Below are positions 1 to 8,359 of a stretch of DNA of 64,000 nucleotides, piece after piece. Source of the stretch: a virus. How positions within the stretch are numbered: the stretch's first letter is position 1; the number at the start of each line of letters is the position of its first letter. The stretch spans positions 1 through 64,000 of IMG/VR virus record IMGVR_UViG_3300042397_001844; one strand, given 5' to 3'. The translations under genes and the position numbers were made by a program. Below the pieces are notes generated by a model that searched no databases, was not told the origin of the DNA, and saw only the letters and a program-made list of their open reading frames with translations.

Positions 1-76
1 TTCTTTGTGGTGCTAATGATAAATCTTTCGTAGGGTCAAAGTTTGGAAACCCCTTCACTTCTTCTTGTTCTTCCAT
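1..76 (-). CDS. Partial CDS, N-terminus of an unidentified protein
   Basis: An open frame reads from an ATG at 76-74 to the left window edge without a stop. It encodes about 25 residues beginning MEEQEEVKGFPNFDPTKDL. The acidic start is followed by a Gly-Phe-Pro-rich stretch, and I do not recognise the family. It lies 63 nt downstream of the APS-kinase-like gene on the same strand, so it probably continues the same transcript. The fragment is too short for a functional call, but the clean start and the co-directional position support a real gene. Confidence 0.5.
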   Translation of the reverse strand, partial: MEEQEEVKGFPNFDPTKDLSLAPQR

Positions 77-139
77 AACTAAATTTGATACACTTTTTAT
101 GTTTCTATATATAAGTATATCAATTTTCTTTTTTCGTAA

Positions 140-565
140 CTACAATTTATTAATTTCTTTCAAGTGATGAATTAATTTTGTAAAAGATTGTGTTGAATTG
201 TCCGATGTTGTATCTAAATCAAAGAAGTTTTCGGTTGGTGGTTCATAACCATCAACTTTTGGCAAATCTTTACTTTTCTTACGATTACTATGTATATAAA
301 TTTCAAATATATTTTCACCTAAAATAGATTTAAATTCTTCTCTATGTTTTTTTGATATATCTGTCATAGCTACTACAACATCACAATTATTTTTCAATAA
401 AAAAGTTGAAATAATTTGCGCTTCTCCCAATTGAGAATGATGCGGAAAATCTATAAGGAAAACATCCTTACGCCAATTTCGTTTTTCGGTTTGTAAGAAA
501 TCTCTTAGCTTAGTAGCTAATACAGTTTTTCCCGAACCAGTTTGTCCTGTAAACCAATATATCAT
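140..565 (-). CDS. APS-kinase-like P-loop kinase (CysC-like)
   Basis: This 141-residue protein starts with a P-loop, GQTGSGKT at residues 7-14, directly after a hydrophobic strand (MIYWFT). That layout is typical of phage and bacterial adenylylsulfate kinases. Near residue 107 it has YEPP followed by LDT at 117-119, which matches the C-terminal YEPP...LDT signature of CysC. CysC phosphorylates adenylylsulfate to PAPS, the universal sulfuryl donor. The protein is shorter than cellular CysC (about 200 residues), and the usual DGDxxR substrate motif is not obvious, so the substrate could differ. It sits beside glycan genes, so a role in sulfation or sugar phosphorylation is possible but inferred. 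Confidence 0.6.
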   Translation of the reverse strand: MIYWFTGQTGSGKTVLATKLRDFLQTEKRNWRKDVFLIDFPHHSQLGEAQIISTFLLKNNCDVVVAMTDISKKHREEFKSILGENIFEIYIHSNRKKSKDLPKVDGYEPPTENFFDLDTTSDNSTQSFTKLIHHLKEINKL

Positions 566-607
566 AACTTAGTTTTTTATAAGTATCTTTTTTTTAATTA
601 TTTGTAT

Positions 608-2392
608 TTAAGGTATCATTACAATAGATACATTAGCTCCCTTTTCTTTTTCTGGATATGTGGTAGAGAATATATGCTTTACCTTACCACCATTTAATAA
701 TGCTGAACTTTTATTTCCAGTTGTACAATCAGTCCAAAATATATATCCACCATTTGCTGCTCTACAAAAATATTCTACACAATCAGGCGGTGCTGCCGTT
801 GTTGTGGTTGTAGTTGATGTTGATGTAGTTGATGTTGAAGTTGAAGTAGTACTTGTTGATGTTGTTGTGGTAGTGGTTGATACTGCACTATAATTAGAGT
901 ATAGTATTTTTTGTGCACTGCCTAATAAACTTCTAGTGTTAGAATAATCCGTAGTATTTCCAGTTGTATATAAAACACTACCAGCCGTATTTAATAAAGA
1001 TGTTTTTATTTGTGCTGGCGTATATGTTGGATTTAATTGTAATACTAGTGCTGCCACACCTGCTACTTGAGGAGTTGCCATTGATGTACCACTAATATTT
1101 GTTTGTTTATATGATGCGTTTAAATAATAATTTTGAGAACCACCACCCCACTTATTTGTATTGGATGTTGCACTCATTATATCAGTACCAGGTGCCCATA
1201 TACTAACTCCCGGTCCAGTTTCACTATAAGTTGCTCTTTGGTCATTGGTAGCATCATAAGTAGTACTATCCATAGAACCAACCATAAGAGCATTATCACT
1301 ATATGGAGATGAACCTCTATGATAATAAATTGTATCAGTATCAGTAACTACAAAATTGTTATAATCAGTCCCACCGGATACATCTATTTTAGTTCCCCTA
1401 TTTCCAGCTGCTATACAAACAATAACACCTGCCGCAATTAATTCCTCAATATCAGTATCAACCGAACCAATTCTTACATTGGCAAGATATGTAGTTGTAC
1501 TTCCTGCTGATGAATTTAATCCGTAGTTTGTGTATCTATATGATGCGTTTCCTGTTGTTGATACATCCGTATATGATGTACCTCTATATGTTAAAGATGT
1601 TACTGTATTGTATCCTTGTCCATATCCCCAACTCATATTAACTATCGTTGGTCTAGCTCCTGCTTTAGAAGTATGCCATGTTTTAATAGCATCAAATGCG
1701 TAAGTAATACTAATACCAGTACCACTATCACCACTACCTTCTAATCCTGCTAATTTTTGAGAATATACTCTTGCTTCCTTTGCCCAACCATATGTTTTAC
1801 CACAAGCTATACCAGCACAATGTGTACCATGCCCATCGTAATCTCTATAATGATTTGCGTTTTGTGTGAAAGCTCCACCACTATAAGCACCCCAATTCAA
1901 TTGTTGAACTCTTGTATTACCACTACCATCTTGAAATTCTGGATGGTCTATTTGTAAACCACTATCTTGAATTACAACATCAACACCCGTACCATTTAAA
2001 GTATATGTATAATTTAATGCAGTTGTTGTACCAATACCATAAACGTTTGTTGCATTAGATGAACGAATCAATCCCCAGTTAAGGAATGCTCCACTATCAG
2101 AAGTTGTTTTTGTAAAATCCCCTGTTTGTGTTACGGTTGGCATCATTACGATATCCGTTCTAAACTCCGGTGGTATTTCTACACAAAATACTCTATCATC
2201 TTGTCTTAATAATTCAGCTTCTTCATCGGTAAGTAAATACCAACATTGACGTAACGATGCAGGTCTTTCGTTTGTAAATTCTACTGCTCTATTTGGAATA
2301 TAAAGTTTACCACCATCGGTATCACTTTCCATATCATTCCAAAAACCATCGTAGTCTATTCCCTCCTTAAGTGCAACGTTATATTGTTTCAT
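608..2392 (-). CDS. Subtilisin-like serine protease (S8) with Thr/Ser-rich linker and C-terminal module
   Basis: A 594-residue subtilase. The catalytic triad is visible: Asp143 in QDSGLQIDHPEF, His188 in DGHGTHCAG and Ser437 in GTSMATPQVAG, with oxyanion Asn331 in AAGNRG. Residues 1-100 look like a prodomain or virion-attachment region; there is no obvious signal peptide. Residues about 505-534 are an almost pure Thr/Ser tract. A Cys-containing module of about 60 residues follows (CVEYFC...TDC). The same tract type and similar modules occur in the two fibre-like proteins at 6562-9472, which suggests a virion-associated or secreted protease that processes or decorates structural proteins. The protease family is certain; the virion location is inferred. 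Confidence 0.9.
   Translation of the reverse strand: MKQYNVALKEGIDYDGFWNDMESDTDGGKLYIPNRAVEFTNERPASLRQCWYLLTDEEAELLRQDDRVFCVEIPPEFRTDIVMMPTVTQTGDFTKTTSDSGAFLNWGLIRSSNATNVYGIGTTTALNYTYTLNGTGVDVVIQDSGLQIDHPEFQDGSGNTRVQQLNWGAYSGGAFTQNANHYRDYDGHGTHCAGIACGKTYGWAKEARVYSQKLAGLEGSGDSGTGISITYAFDAIKTWHTSKAGARPTIVNMSWGYGQGYNTVTSLTYRGTSYTDVSTTGNASYRYTNYGLNSSAGSTTTYLANVRIGSVDTDIEELIAAGVIVCIAAGNRGTKIDVSGGTDYNNFVVTDTDTIYYHRGSSPYSDNALMVGSMDSTTYDATNDQRATYSETGPGVSIWAPGTDIMSATSNTNKWGGGSQNYYLNASYKQTNISGTSMATPQVAGVAALVLQLNPTYTPAQIKTSLLNTAGSVLYTTGNTTDYSNTRSLLGSAQKILYSNYSAVSTTTTTTSTSTTSTSTSTTSTSTTTTTTAAPPDCVEYFCRAANGGYIFWTDCTTGNKSSALLNGGKVKHIFSTTYPEKEKGANVSIVMIP
791..880 (-). repeat. Low-complexity Thr/Ser linker-coding tract (protease)
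   Basis: Codons for residues about 505-534 of the subtilase are almost only Thr and Ser (TTTTTTSTSTTSTSTS type). On the plus strand this appears as a GTTGTTGTAGTTGATG-type quasi-repeat. It is closely similar to tracts in the genes at 6562-8334 and 8360-9472, so it is dispersed homologous sequence as well as a protein linker. Confidence 0.85.
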
Positions 2393-2435
2393 TTATTTAC
2401 TTATAGTGTATTATTGATAAATATTCTATTTTAAA

Positions 2436-3224
2436 CTATTTGACGTATCTATTATAATATTCAACATTCAAATTGTCTAAATTATTGTTAATCCAAATAT
2501 AGTATTTTTCATATACTTCATGTAATTGTAATTTTGATAATTTTTGTAAAGGTCTCTTTGCGTAATCAGTTGATGCTAATTTATGATTTTCAAAATTATC
2601 AGGCGAACCAATTGCTCCACTTTGTTTATGGCCGGCAACTTCATGTGGGTCACTCCAATTAAAACAATAAGATGGAATATAATTATTATTCCATTCATCT
2701 AATTGCTTTTCATCTCTTAATTTAGTGTACCAACTCAATCCTTCATATCCAGTAATATCTGAACGGAATCCGATTTCTCTAATTCTATTCATCTTTACTA
2801 TTACACTTGCTTCTAATGTATTTTGGCACATCTCTATTTTAGTATGAGTTGCAAATAAACTTGCTCTAGGTTTCCAAGCATCAGTTCCTAATTCTTCAAT
2901 ACCTTCTACTGCCTGTTGTATGTGCCAAGGTAAATAAATGTCATCATCATCTGCTAACATAAAATAATCACCAGTAGCATGAGTAATCGCATCTCTACAT
3001 ATCTGTCCTCTATTCTCATACTCACATGCTGTCTGATAATTTATGTTGTTATTCACAATTATAATGCTATCATCTTCAAATCCCAATTCGTATGGATGTT
3101 CTTCATCGGTATTGAATATAATCAATTCTTTGTTTGGATATGTTTGTGCATGATATTGTGCTACTATCCTTTCAACACAAGTAAATCTACCATAGGTAGT
3201 ACATACGAAACTAACTTTTTTCAT
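2436..3224 (-). CDS. Family 2-like glycosyltransferase (GT-A)
   Basis: 262 residues. The N-terminus KKVSFVCTTYGRF is the first strand and nucleotide-binding loop typical of GT2 enzymes. A DDDD run at residues 92-95 (MLADDDDIYLP) is the metal- and nucleotide-sugar-binding DxD region. GT2 enzymes transfer sugars from UDP- or GDP-sugars to glycans, lipids or proteins in the cytoplasm; donor and acceptor cannot be read here. Its start overlaps the 3' end of the upstream epimerase gene by 14 nt, showing translational coupling within the glycan operon. The Trp-rich C-terminal half probably forms the acceptor site. Confidence 0.8.
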   Translation of the reverse strand: MKKVSFVCTTYGRFTCVERIVAQYHAQTYPNKELIIFNTDEEHPYELGFEDDSIIIVNNNINYQTACEYENRGQICRDAITHATGDYFMLADDDDIYLPWHIQQAVEGIEELGTDAWKPRASLFATHTKIEMCQNTLEASVIVKMNRIREIGFRSDITGYEGLSWYTKLRDEKQLDEWNNNYIPSYCFNWSDPHEVAGHKQSGAIGSPDNFENHKLASTDYAKRPLQKLSKLQLHEVYEKYYIWINNNLDNLNVEYYNRYVK

Positions 3225-3993
3225 TTAAGTATTTTTTATATTCTTTTAATCCTTTTTTCAAATTGAATTTTGGCTTCCAATTTGGCATCCATTTATTTTC
3301 TAAACTTAGTGTTTGAAACTGGTATCCTTTTGGTATTTTTGATTGATTGTGATATGTGTATTGTAATCCTAAATTATCAAATATTGTTTCAAATGTATTA
3401 CTCTCACCACTACCAACTTCGTACCAATTTCCTTTTAGTTTATCATAGTTTTCTAATGCGTATAAATTAGCATTTACAATATCATCAATATAAACAAAAT
3501 CTCTTTTTGGTTTACCTGGAAATAATTTAATTTCATTATTATTTAAATTCTGATAAATCATTGATGCCATTTTTCCTTTATGTTCTTCGCCCGGCCCATA
3601 CACATTAAAATATCTTAATGCAATACCACCTTTAGCAACAACATAATCTTCACCCATTAACTTTGACCAACCATATAAGTTAGAAGGTTTCTTACCATCA
3701 AACCCATATACAGCTGCTGATGATGCATATATTATTTTTTTATTGTTAGTAATACACCAATCAGTAATCCACTTTGTAGATAGATAATTTCTTTCCATAA
3801 CAAATCCAATATCAGTACAAAGAGTATCACTACATGCTCCGATATGAAATACTACATCTGGTTGATGTATATTTAAAAAGTTATTTATATAAGATTCATC
3901 ATATCTTTTATCTATACCAATTACTGATACAAATTCTTTGAATAGATTCTTACCAACAAATCCTTTATGTCCAGTTATTACTATCTTATCCAT
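3211..3993 (-). CDS. Extended SDR sugar epimerase, ADP-heptose-6-epimerase-like (HldD-like)
   Basis: 260 residues with the Rossmann glycine motif GHKGFVG (8-14) and the catalytic pair Y107xxxK111 (YGWSK). The stretch RYFNVYGPGEEHKGKMAS (127-144) closely matches the HldD signature of ADP-L-glycero-D-manno-heptose 6-epimerase. The C-terminal PKGYQFQTL region also resembles HldD. It is shorter than E. coli HldD (310 residues), with the N-terminal half compressed. The substrate is probably a nucleotide heptose or a related NDP-sugar. It overlaps the GT2 gene downstream by 14 nt and the GT25 gene upstream by 13 nt. SDR class is very likely; heptose specificity is an inference from motifs. Confidence 0.72.
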   Translation of the reverse strand: MDKIVITGHKGFVGKNLFKEFVSVIGIDKRYDESYINNFLNIHQPDVVFHIGACSDTLCTDIGFVMERNYLSTKWITDWCITNNKKIIYASSAAVYGFDGKKPSNLYGWSKLMGEDYVVAKGGIALRYFNVYGPGEEHKGKMASMIYQNLNNNEIKLFPGKPKRDFVYIDDIVNANLYALENYDKLKGNWYEVGSGESNTFETIFDNLGLQYTYHNQSKIPKGYQFQTLSLENKWMPNWKPKFNLKKGLKEYKKYLNEKS

Positions 3994-4625
3994 TTTTTAT
4001 ACATATCTCTGTATTGTTTTTCTCTTTTTATTTTACCTCCCCATAAATCACTTTCGAAATCATCATCTTGCCAAGCTAATAATTCCTTAGACATATAATA
4101 ATTGTTATCATACATACCCATATAAATTGTATCAATAATACCCATCGTATATGGTAAATTAATTACCTTATCATAAAACGATTCATTGATTACATATGCA
4201 TGAGTAGCGTACATACCAGCAGTACATTTAGCCAACGTATCACTTACACTATCACACCAACTACCCGGCTCACCCCCCATATAAAATATATCCCATTTTT
4301 TATCTTTCAGTTCCTCTATACATTCTTTAACCTTATCAACAAACCCATCTACAAATACGCAATCATCTTCAAATATTACACAATTTTTCCAACCTCTACG
4401 TTTTGCTTCTTTAATCATTTCAAAGTGAGAGTATGTGCATGATATCTTAATATGCCAATTATTTCCGTTGAATGGATTTGGCACATCTTCTTCTTTAAGT
4501 TGAATAGCTGAGAATCTTTCTATTTCAAATCCAGCTTCTTTACTTCTCTTTTCAAATGCCTCTTTCCTTTCAGTTCGTTTATCTAAGTTAAGATAAAATC
4601 CACCATCAAAATAATCAAATATCAT
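3981..4625 (-). CDS. Glycosyltransferase family 25-like (LPS-type)
   Basis: 214 residues. The opening YLNLDKRTERKEAFEKR matches the GT25 start (YxINLDRRxDR). CVIFEDDCVFVDGF, with EDD at 86-88, is the GT25 acidic motif used in metal and donor binding. GT25 includes LPS beta-galactosyltransferases of Gram-negative bacteria and collagen galactosyltransferases. It abuts the FkbM methyltransferase gene (1-nt gap) and overlaps the HldD-like gene. That order, transferase with epimerase and methyltransferase, is typical of glycan-assembly operons. Donor and acceptor are unknown. Confidence 0.82.
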   Translation of the reverse strand: MIFDYFDGGFYLNLDKRTERKEAFEKRSKEAGFEIERFSAIQLKEEDVPNPFNGNNWHIKISCTYSHFEMIKEAKRRGWKNCVIFEDDCVFVDGFVDKVKECIEELKDKKWDIFYMGGEPGSWCDSVSDTLAKCTAGMYATHAYVINESFYDKVINLPYTMGIIDTIYMGMYDNNYYMSKELLAWQDDDFESDLWGGKIKREKQYRDMYKKWIR

Positions 4626-4626
4626 A

Positions 4627-5334
4627 TTACTTAGGTATTGCTATATAATCAACTAAATGGTCTGCATCAATAACTTTTTTATATGAATATCCCAATGAAT
4701 CTAATCTATTGAACACATCATTTTCATTCCAACCATATATTTGTAATTGTGGAAACTCAACTTCTATAAAGATTATTGGTTTATGTTTTTTAATCGTTTC
4801 TATTGCGCCATCTAATACTTTTGGTTCGTAACCCTGTACATCTATTTTCAATACCGCTACATCTTCAAACTCATAAGAATCCAAAGGTCTAACTTCTACA
4901 TCATTATAACCAGAACCATAGTAAGCATCTAAATGAGCATTACCAATATTGATTGTATCATCTGAATGATATTGTAGATTTTCCATTTTAAGATTTGTAT
5001 GTTCATCACTTAATGCTATATTGTGTGCAGTTATATTATCATATCCATTCAGTATTATATTTCCACATAATTGATAGTAAACTAACTTTTGTGGTTCAAA
5101 TGATATTACTTTACCATCATCAACTAAATCGGCAAATTCTAATGTATGAAATCCAAAGTTAGCACCAGCATCAATTATAGTCTTTCCTTTAATATCTACA
5201 TTATCTTTGATATAATCAAAAATATAGTGTTCATAGATACCACCCTTACGAGTCATATCAGTTACACCACAATCATTTTTAAATAGAATATACTCCTTAC
5301 GAGTCTTTACATATTCGATTGGTAATTTTTTCAT
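4627..5334 (-). CDS. FkbM-family SAM-dependent methyltransferase
   Basis: 235 residues with the class I SAM-binding motif IDAGANFGFHT around residues 54-64, followed by the FkbM hallmark ISFEPQKLVYYQLCGNI. VLKIDVQGYEPKVLDGA is the second conserved FkbM block (DVxGxE). FkbM enzymes mostly O-methylate hydroxyl groups of sugars or polyketides, so this one probably caps or decorates a glycan. It overlaps the upstream GT gene by 4 nt (ATGA-type coupling). A second FkbM paralogue lies at 21551-22252. Confidence 0.85.
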   Translation of the reverse strand: MKKLPIEYVKTRKEYILFKNDCGVTDMTRKGGIYEHYIFDYIKDNVDIKGKTIIDAGANFGFHTLEFADLVDDGKVISFEPQKLVYYQLCGNIILNGYDNITAHNIALSDEHTNLKMENLQYHSDDTINIGNAHLDAYYGSGYNDVEVRPLDSYEFEDVAVLKIDVQGYEPKVLDGAIETIKKHKPIIFIEVEFPQLQIYGWNENDVFNRLDSLGYSYKKVIDADHLVDYIAIPK

Positions 5335-6515
5335 ATTAATACTGATTTTTGTCCTACTTTTCTAACCCATTGATAATAATACCAACTAGCCGTTCCTTCC
5401 GTTATATTCAATATATCTCCATATGGCAATTTATCCATATATTGTGCTTTATAAAATTTACCAGTATCGCTACTTGTGATACCAGCATTGTGAAATATAT
5501 TCATTCTCTTATAATCATCTTCGTTTGATGTTGCCCAACTGAATTCCATATTAGGGTGGCATTCTGTGTGTGCTCTCATTTTCCAAGCGTTCCATAATAC
5601 AGCCCACATATCAGCACACCATATTTGTAATTCGTGATGTGTTGGGTCTAATTCTTTCTTTTGTTTATTTAACTGATTTATATCTTTGAAAAGTAATTCA
5701 GATTCTCTTTCAACTCTATCCCAATAGTAATGAGTTATACCCTTCATTATATATTGTGCACCTATTGCGTTTTTTTCATAAGCCCTAACAACTCCTTTAT
5801 TTATACCAACTATCTCACACATCTTAGTAAGTACATCATCTCCTTTAGATAAAATGTAATCATGTCCAATATACCAACGAGTATCTGAACCATACCACTT
5901 CTCATCATTAATCATTTCATCCGTAATCCATTCATTTATTGGCTTGGTAAATATGATATCACAATCATGATAGAATATCGTTTCATCTTTTAATTCAGGA
6001 TATTTTTCCCAATGCTGTTTTAGTATATTAGGTCTTATAGATGATATGTAATCTTTTGTTACTCTAGTATCATCATAAAAAAAGAAACGAGCAGCGTAAG
6101 CATTAGCTAATTTGGACCAAGCTTCAGGAATTGTACCATCTTCTTTCCAACATACGATATCAACATTATTTAAGTTGATACCCATTTCCATAAAATTGTT
6201 TAACATTACTTCTACCTGCCAAGTGTAATAAGGGATTGCAGGTTGTGCTGATACGAATCTTAGATTTTTCTTACTTTTGTATTTTACTAATTTGTCTTCA
6301 ACATATGCCCATCTGTTATCAGGACATTGTCCCATTTCTTGAGTAAATACTTTTGATTTCAACATACACCCACATAGTGAACATACATTTTTTACACCAT
6401 CAACTTCTTTTTTATTGGGGCACGAATTACAAACTTCAATTCGTTTGGATGCTAATTCATTTCTCTCATCATTTGGGTTGTAATCAATACCCCAAGATTT
6501 AAAAATTTCTTCCAT
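5331..6515 (-). CDS. Putative GT-A glycosyltransferase with N-terminal zinc-ribbon-like cluster
   Basis: 394 residues in two parts. Residues about 25-70 carry six cysteines (C29, C32, C45, C48, C50, C64, ending CPDNRW), a zinc-ribbon-like arrangement. From about residue 80 the protein looks like a GT-A transferase. FYHDCDIIFTKP has a DxD-type motif at 184-186, and the downstream segment contains DTRWYIGHDYI and WCADMWAVLW, typical of large glycosyltransferases that read a glycan or protein acceptor. I do not recognise an exact CAZy family. The fusion of a cysteine cluster to a transferase is unusual and may serve acceptor-protein binding. A 46-nt gap separates it from the Thr-rich protein gene upstream. 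Confidence 0.6.
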   Translation of the reverse strand: MEEIFKSWGIDYNPNDERNELASKRIEVCNSCPNKKEVDGVKNVCSLCGCMLKSKVFTQEMGQCPDNRWAYVEDKLVKYKSKKNLRFVSAQPAIPYYTWQVEVMLNNFMEMGINLNNVDIVCWKEDGTIPEAWSKLANAYAARFFFYDDTRVTKDYISSIRPNILKQHWEKYPELKDETIFYHDCDIIFTKPINEWITDEMINDEKWYGSDTRWYIGHDYILSKGDDVLTKMCEIVGINKGVVRAYEKNAIGAQYIMKGITHYYWDRVERESELLFKDINQLNKQKKELDPTHHELQIWCADMWAVLWNAWKMRAHTECHPNMEFSWATSNEDDYKRMNIFHNAGITSSDTGKFYKAQYMDKLPYGDILNITEGTASWYYYQWVRKVGQKSVLI

Positions 6516-6561
6516 TTTGTGTATAACCTTTATTTAATATAATTATCAAATTTTTAATATT

Positions 6562-8334
6562 TTAACAAGTTCCATCAACACCACTTACATTTAATGCTGG
6601 GCTTGAAGTTCCATCTAAATATTGACCAGTAAATGTTAATGATTGTCCACTACCCACTCCTGCATTTTGACAACTGGTAGTATTGGTACTATCAGTTACC
6701 TCTACTTTCTGTCCACCAGTACTACATCCAAAATAAACAACCACATCGTATGTTCCAACTTTAGCAACAGTTCCATTAACATTTTCATTAACACCAATAA
6801 CAATTGGATATGATGATGAATTTAGTGTTACAGATACACCATCTACTGTTACATCGGTGATTGTTATATCCAATGATGGTTGTACACTTATAAATACTTC
6901 TGAACTTGTTGGTGCTGCCGTTGTTGTTGAAGTACTTGTAGATGTCGTTGAAGTACTGGTTGATGTTGATGACGTAGATGTTGTTGTAGCTGGACAACCA
7001 GTAGTTCCGGCCCCACCCACAGTAACAACATCAATTAAAGGTCCACCAGGATTTGATGTTAATTCAGCCAATACATACCAAAACGCTCCACCAAATGTAA
7101 CTCTTTCATTGATAGCAAATGTACCAATTGCTTTTTGTGTAGAGTTTTGAGTAGTACCATTTGTACAAGAATATAAAGAATACCAAGCGGGTGCTGATGT
7201 TGTAGTTGTAGTTGTTGGCGGCTCCGTTGTAGTTGTAGTTGTTGGCGGCTCCGTTGTTGTTGTAGTTGTAGTTGTTGGAGCTGCTGTTGTTGTGGTAGTT
7301 GTTGATGTAGTTACTCCAGTACAAGCAGTTTCATTTTGTAAATTACCAACACCAGCTGCCGTATTCCAATATTTTACACCATTTGAATAGTAGCCATTTG
7401 CTACTGGTGTGGTTAATGCAGATGTTGTATATAATATAGTGCCCGTTCCCAAAGTTGCACCAGGACCAGCATAATATACATTTCTATTAGTTGGAGTTGC
7501 ATAATCTGTACAAGCAACTTGCCCATCGGAATTACTGTATGTTAAACTGAATGGTGTGTAACTTAATGTAGTTGTGGTTGTTGTTGGTGCTGCCGTTGTA
7601 GTTGTAGTTGGTGCTTCTGTTGTTGTACTTGTACTTGTTGTTGATGTGGATGTTGATGTTGATGTTGAAGTACTTGTTGATGTTGAAGTAGTACTTGTCG
7701 ATGTTGAAGTAGTACTTGTCGATGTTGTTGTAGTTGTTGTTTGTGGACAAGGTGTACCATTTGAAAGAACACCACCACTTGCGGCAACATTAACTTCCCA
7801 ATAATCAACACCATTTGAATAAAATCCATCTGCTACAATATTTGTATATACACCATCTACATATAAAGTATTACCATCAGCAAGTGCACCGCCAGGTTGT
7901 AAATAATATGTTGCTGTGTCTGGAATTGGTGCTGTAAATTTATAACAAGCAGTTGGTCCATCCACATTACTATAAGCTAATGTAACCGGTATAGCTGCCA
8001 ACGTTGTTGTTGAAGTAGATGTTGAAGTTGATGTTGTTGATGTACTTGTAGTTGATGTTGTAGGTGCTGCCGTTGTTGAAGTAGATGTTGAAGTACTTGT
8101 AGTTGATGTTGTAATACCAGCTATGTTTATAACTAGCTGATTAGTACAAGCACCCGTTGATGTAACAAATATATTAGTTGCGCCATCGGGTGAAACAGTT
8201 ATAGATTTTCCAGCTATTAACTCACTTCTAGTTGCAGTATTGGGTGTAACAGTATGCCCACTATTTGAAGTAAGGTTAAAGTTAGGTCCTAAATTAGCTC
8301 CCATTCCAGAATCAAGTGTCAACAATATATCCAT
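6562..8334 (-). CDS. Modular Thr/Ser-rich (mucin-like) fibre or surface protein
   Basis: 590 residues alternating compact modules and long Thr/Ser/Ala/Pro tracts. A 70-residue N-terminal domain is followed by linkers at about 75-112, 199-256, 341-380 and 449-475. Two homologous modules lie at about 116-197 and 260-339; both contain YSNxDG near the start and YSNGVxYW near the end, plus a conserved Cys. A third, different Cys-containing module is at 385-447 and a C-terminal beta-rich domain follows. There is no signal peptide or membrane segment. Its position beside the tail-fibre gene and the linker shared with the subtilase suggest a virion appendage protein. The Thr/Ser tracts are possible O-glycosylation sites, but that is inference. 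Confidence 0.72.
   Translation of the reverse strand: MDILLTLDSGMGANLGPNFNLTSNSGHTVTPNTATRSELIAGKSITVSPDGATNIFVTSTGACTNQLVINIAGITTSTTSTSTSTSTTAAPTTSTTSTSTTSTSTSTSTTTLAAIPVTLAYSNVDGPTACYKFTAPIPDTATYYLQPGGALADGNTLYVDGVYTNIVADGFYSNGVDYWEVNVAASGGVLSNGTPCPQTTTTTTSTSTTSTSTSTTSTSTSTSTSTSTSTSTTSTSTTTEAPTTTTTAAPTTTTTTLSYTPFSLTYSNSDGQVACTDYATPTNRNVYYAGPGATLGTGTILYTTSALTTPVANGYYSNGVKYWNTAAGVGNLQNETACTGVTTSTTTTTTAAPTTTTTTTTEPPTTTTTTEPPTTTTTTSAPAWYSLYSCTNGTTQNSTQKAIGTFAINERVTFGGAFWYVLAELTSNPGGPLIDVVTVGGAGTTGCPATTTSTSSTSTSTSTTSTSTSTTTAAPTSSEVFISVQPSLDITITDVTVDGVSVTLNSSSYPIVIGVNENVNGTVAKVGTYDVVVYFGCSTGGQKVEVTDSTNTTSCQNAGVGSGQSLTFTGQYLDGTSSPALNVSGVDGTC
6910..6990 (-). repeat. Thr/Ser-rich linker tract 4 of the 590-aa protein
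   Basis: Encodes residues about 449-475 (TTTSTSSTSTSTSTTSTST then AAP). It belongs to the same Thr/Ser family as the other tracts in this gene and ends in the common Ala-Ala-Pro. Confidence 0.8.
7195..7314 (-). repeat. Thr/Glu/Pro-rich linker tract 3 with tandem TTTTTTEPP units
   Basis: Encodes residues about 341-380. It contains two consecutive copies of a TTTTTTEPP unit; on the DNA a GGCGGCTCCGTTG block is repeated with a 33-nt period around 7217-7260. This is a clear short tandem duplication. Confidence 0.8.
7567..7740 (-). repeat. Long Thr/Ser-rich linker tract 2 of the 590-aa protein
   Basis: Encodes residues about 199-256, the longest tract, with alternating Ser-Thr followed by TEAPTTTTTAAP. 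The 19-nt unit GATGTTGAAGTAGTACTTG recurs tandemly on the plus strand near 7680-7720. Antisense frames here give Val-rich shadow ORFs. Confidence 0.85.
7999..8112 (-). repeat. Thr/Ser-rich linker tract 1 of the 590-aa protein
   Basis: Encodes residues about 75-112 (Ser-Thr alternation with an internal AAP). It separates the N-terminal domain from the first YSNxDG module. Confidence 0.8.
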
Positions 8335-8359
8335 ACTTTTAAATATTCTTTTTTATTTT

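Noticed and set aside
660-893. Plus-strand Val/Asp-rich ORF opposite the protease linker
   Set aside because: It is the antisense of the Thr/Ser codon tract; poly-Thr read in reverse gives poly-Val. The opposite strand has a clear protease frame.
7574-7804. Plus-strand Val-rich ORF and minus-strand Asn/Tyr- and Gln-rich ORFs in the Thr-rich gene
   Set aside because: These are frame shadows of the low-complexity repeat. They lack any recognisable domain, and they lie within the long continuous 590-residue frame.
7567-8112. Repeated short units resembling a CRISPR or satellite array
   Set aside because: Units are in frame, code for Thr/Ser linkers and have no unique spacers of constant length, so they are not a CRISPR array.
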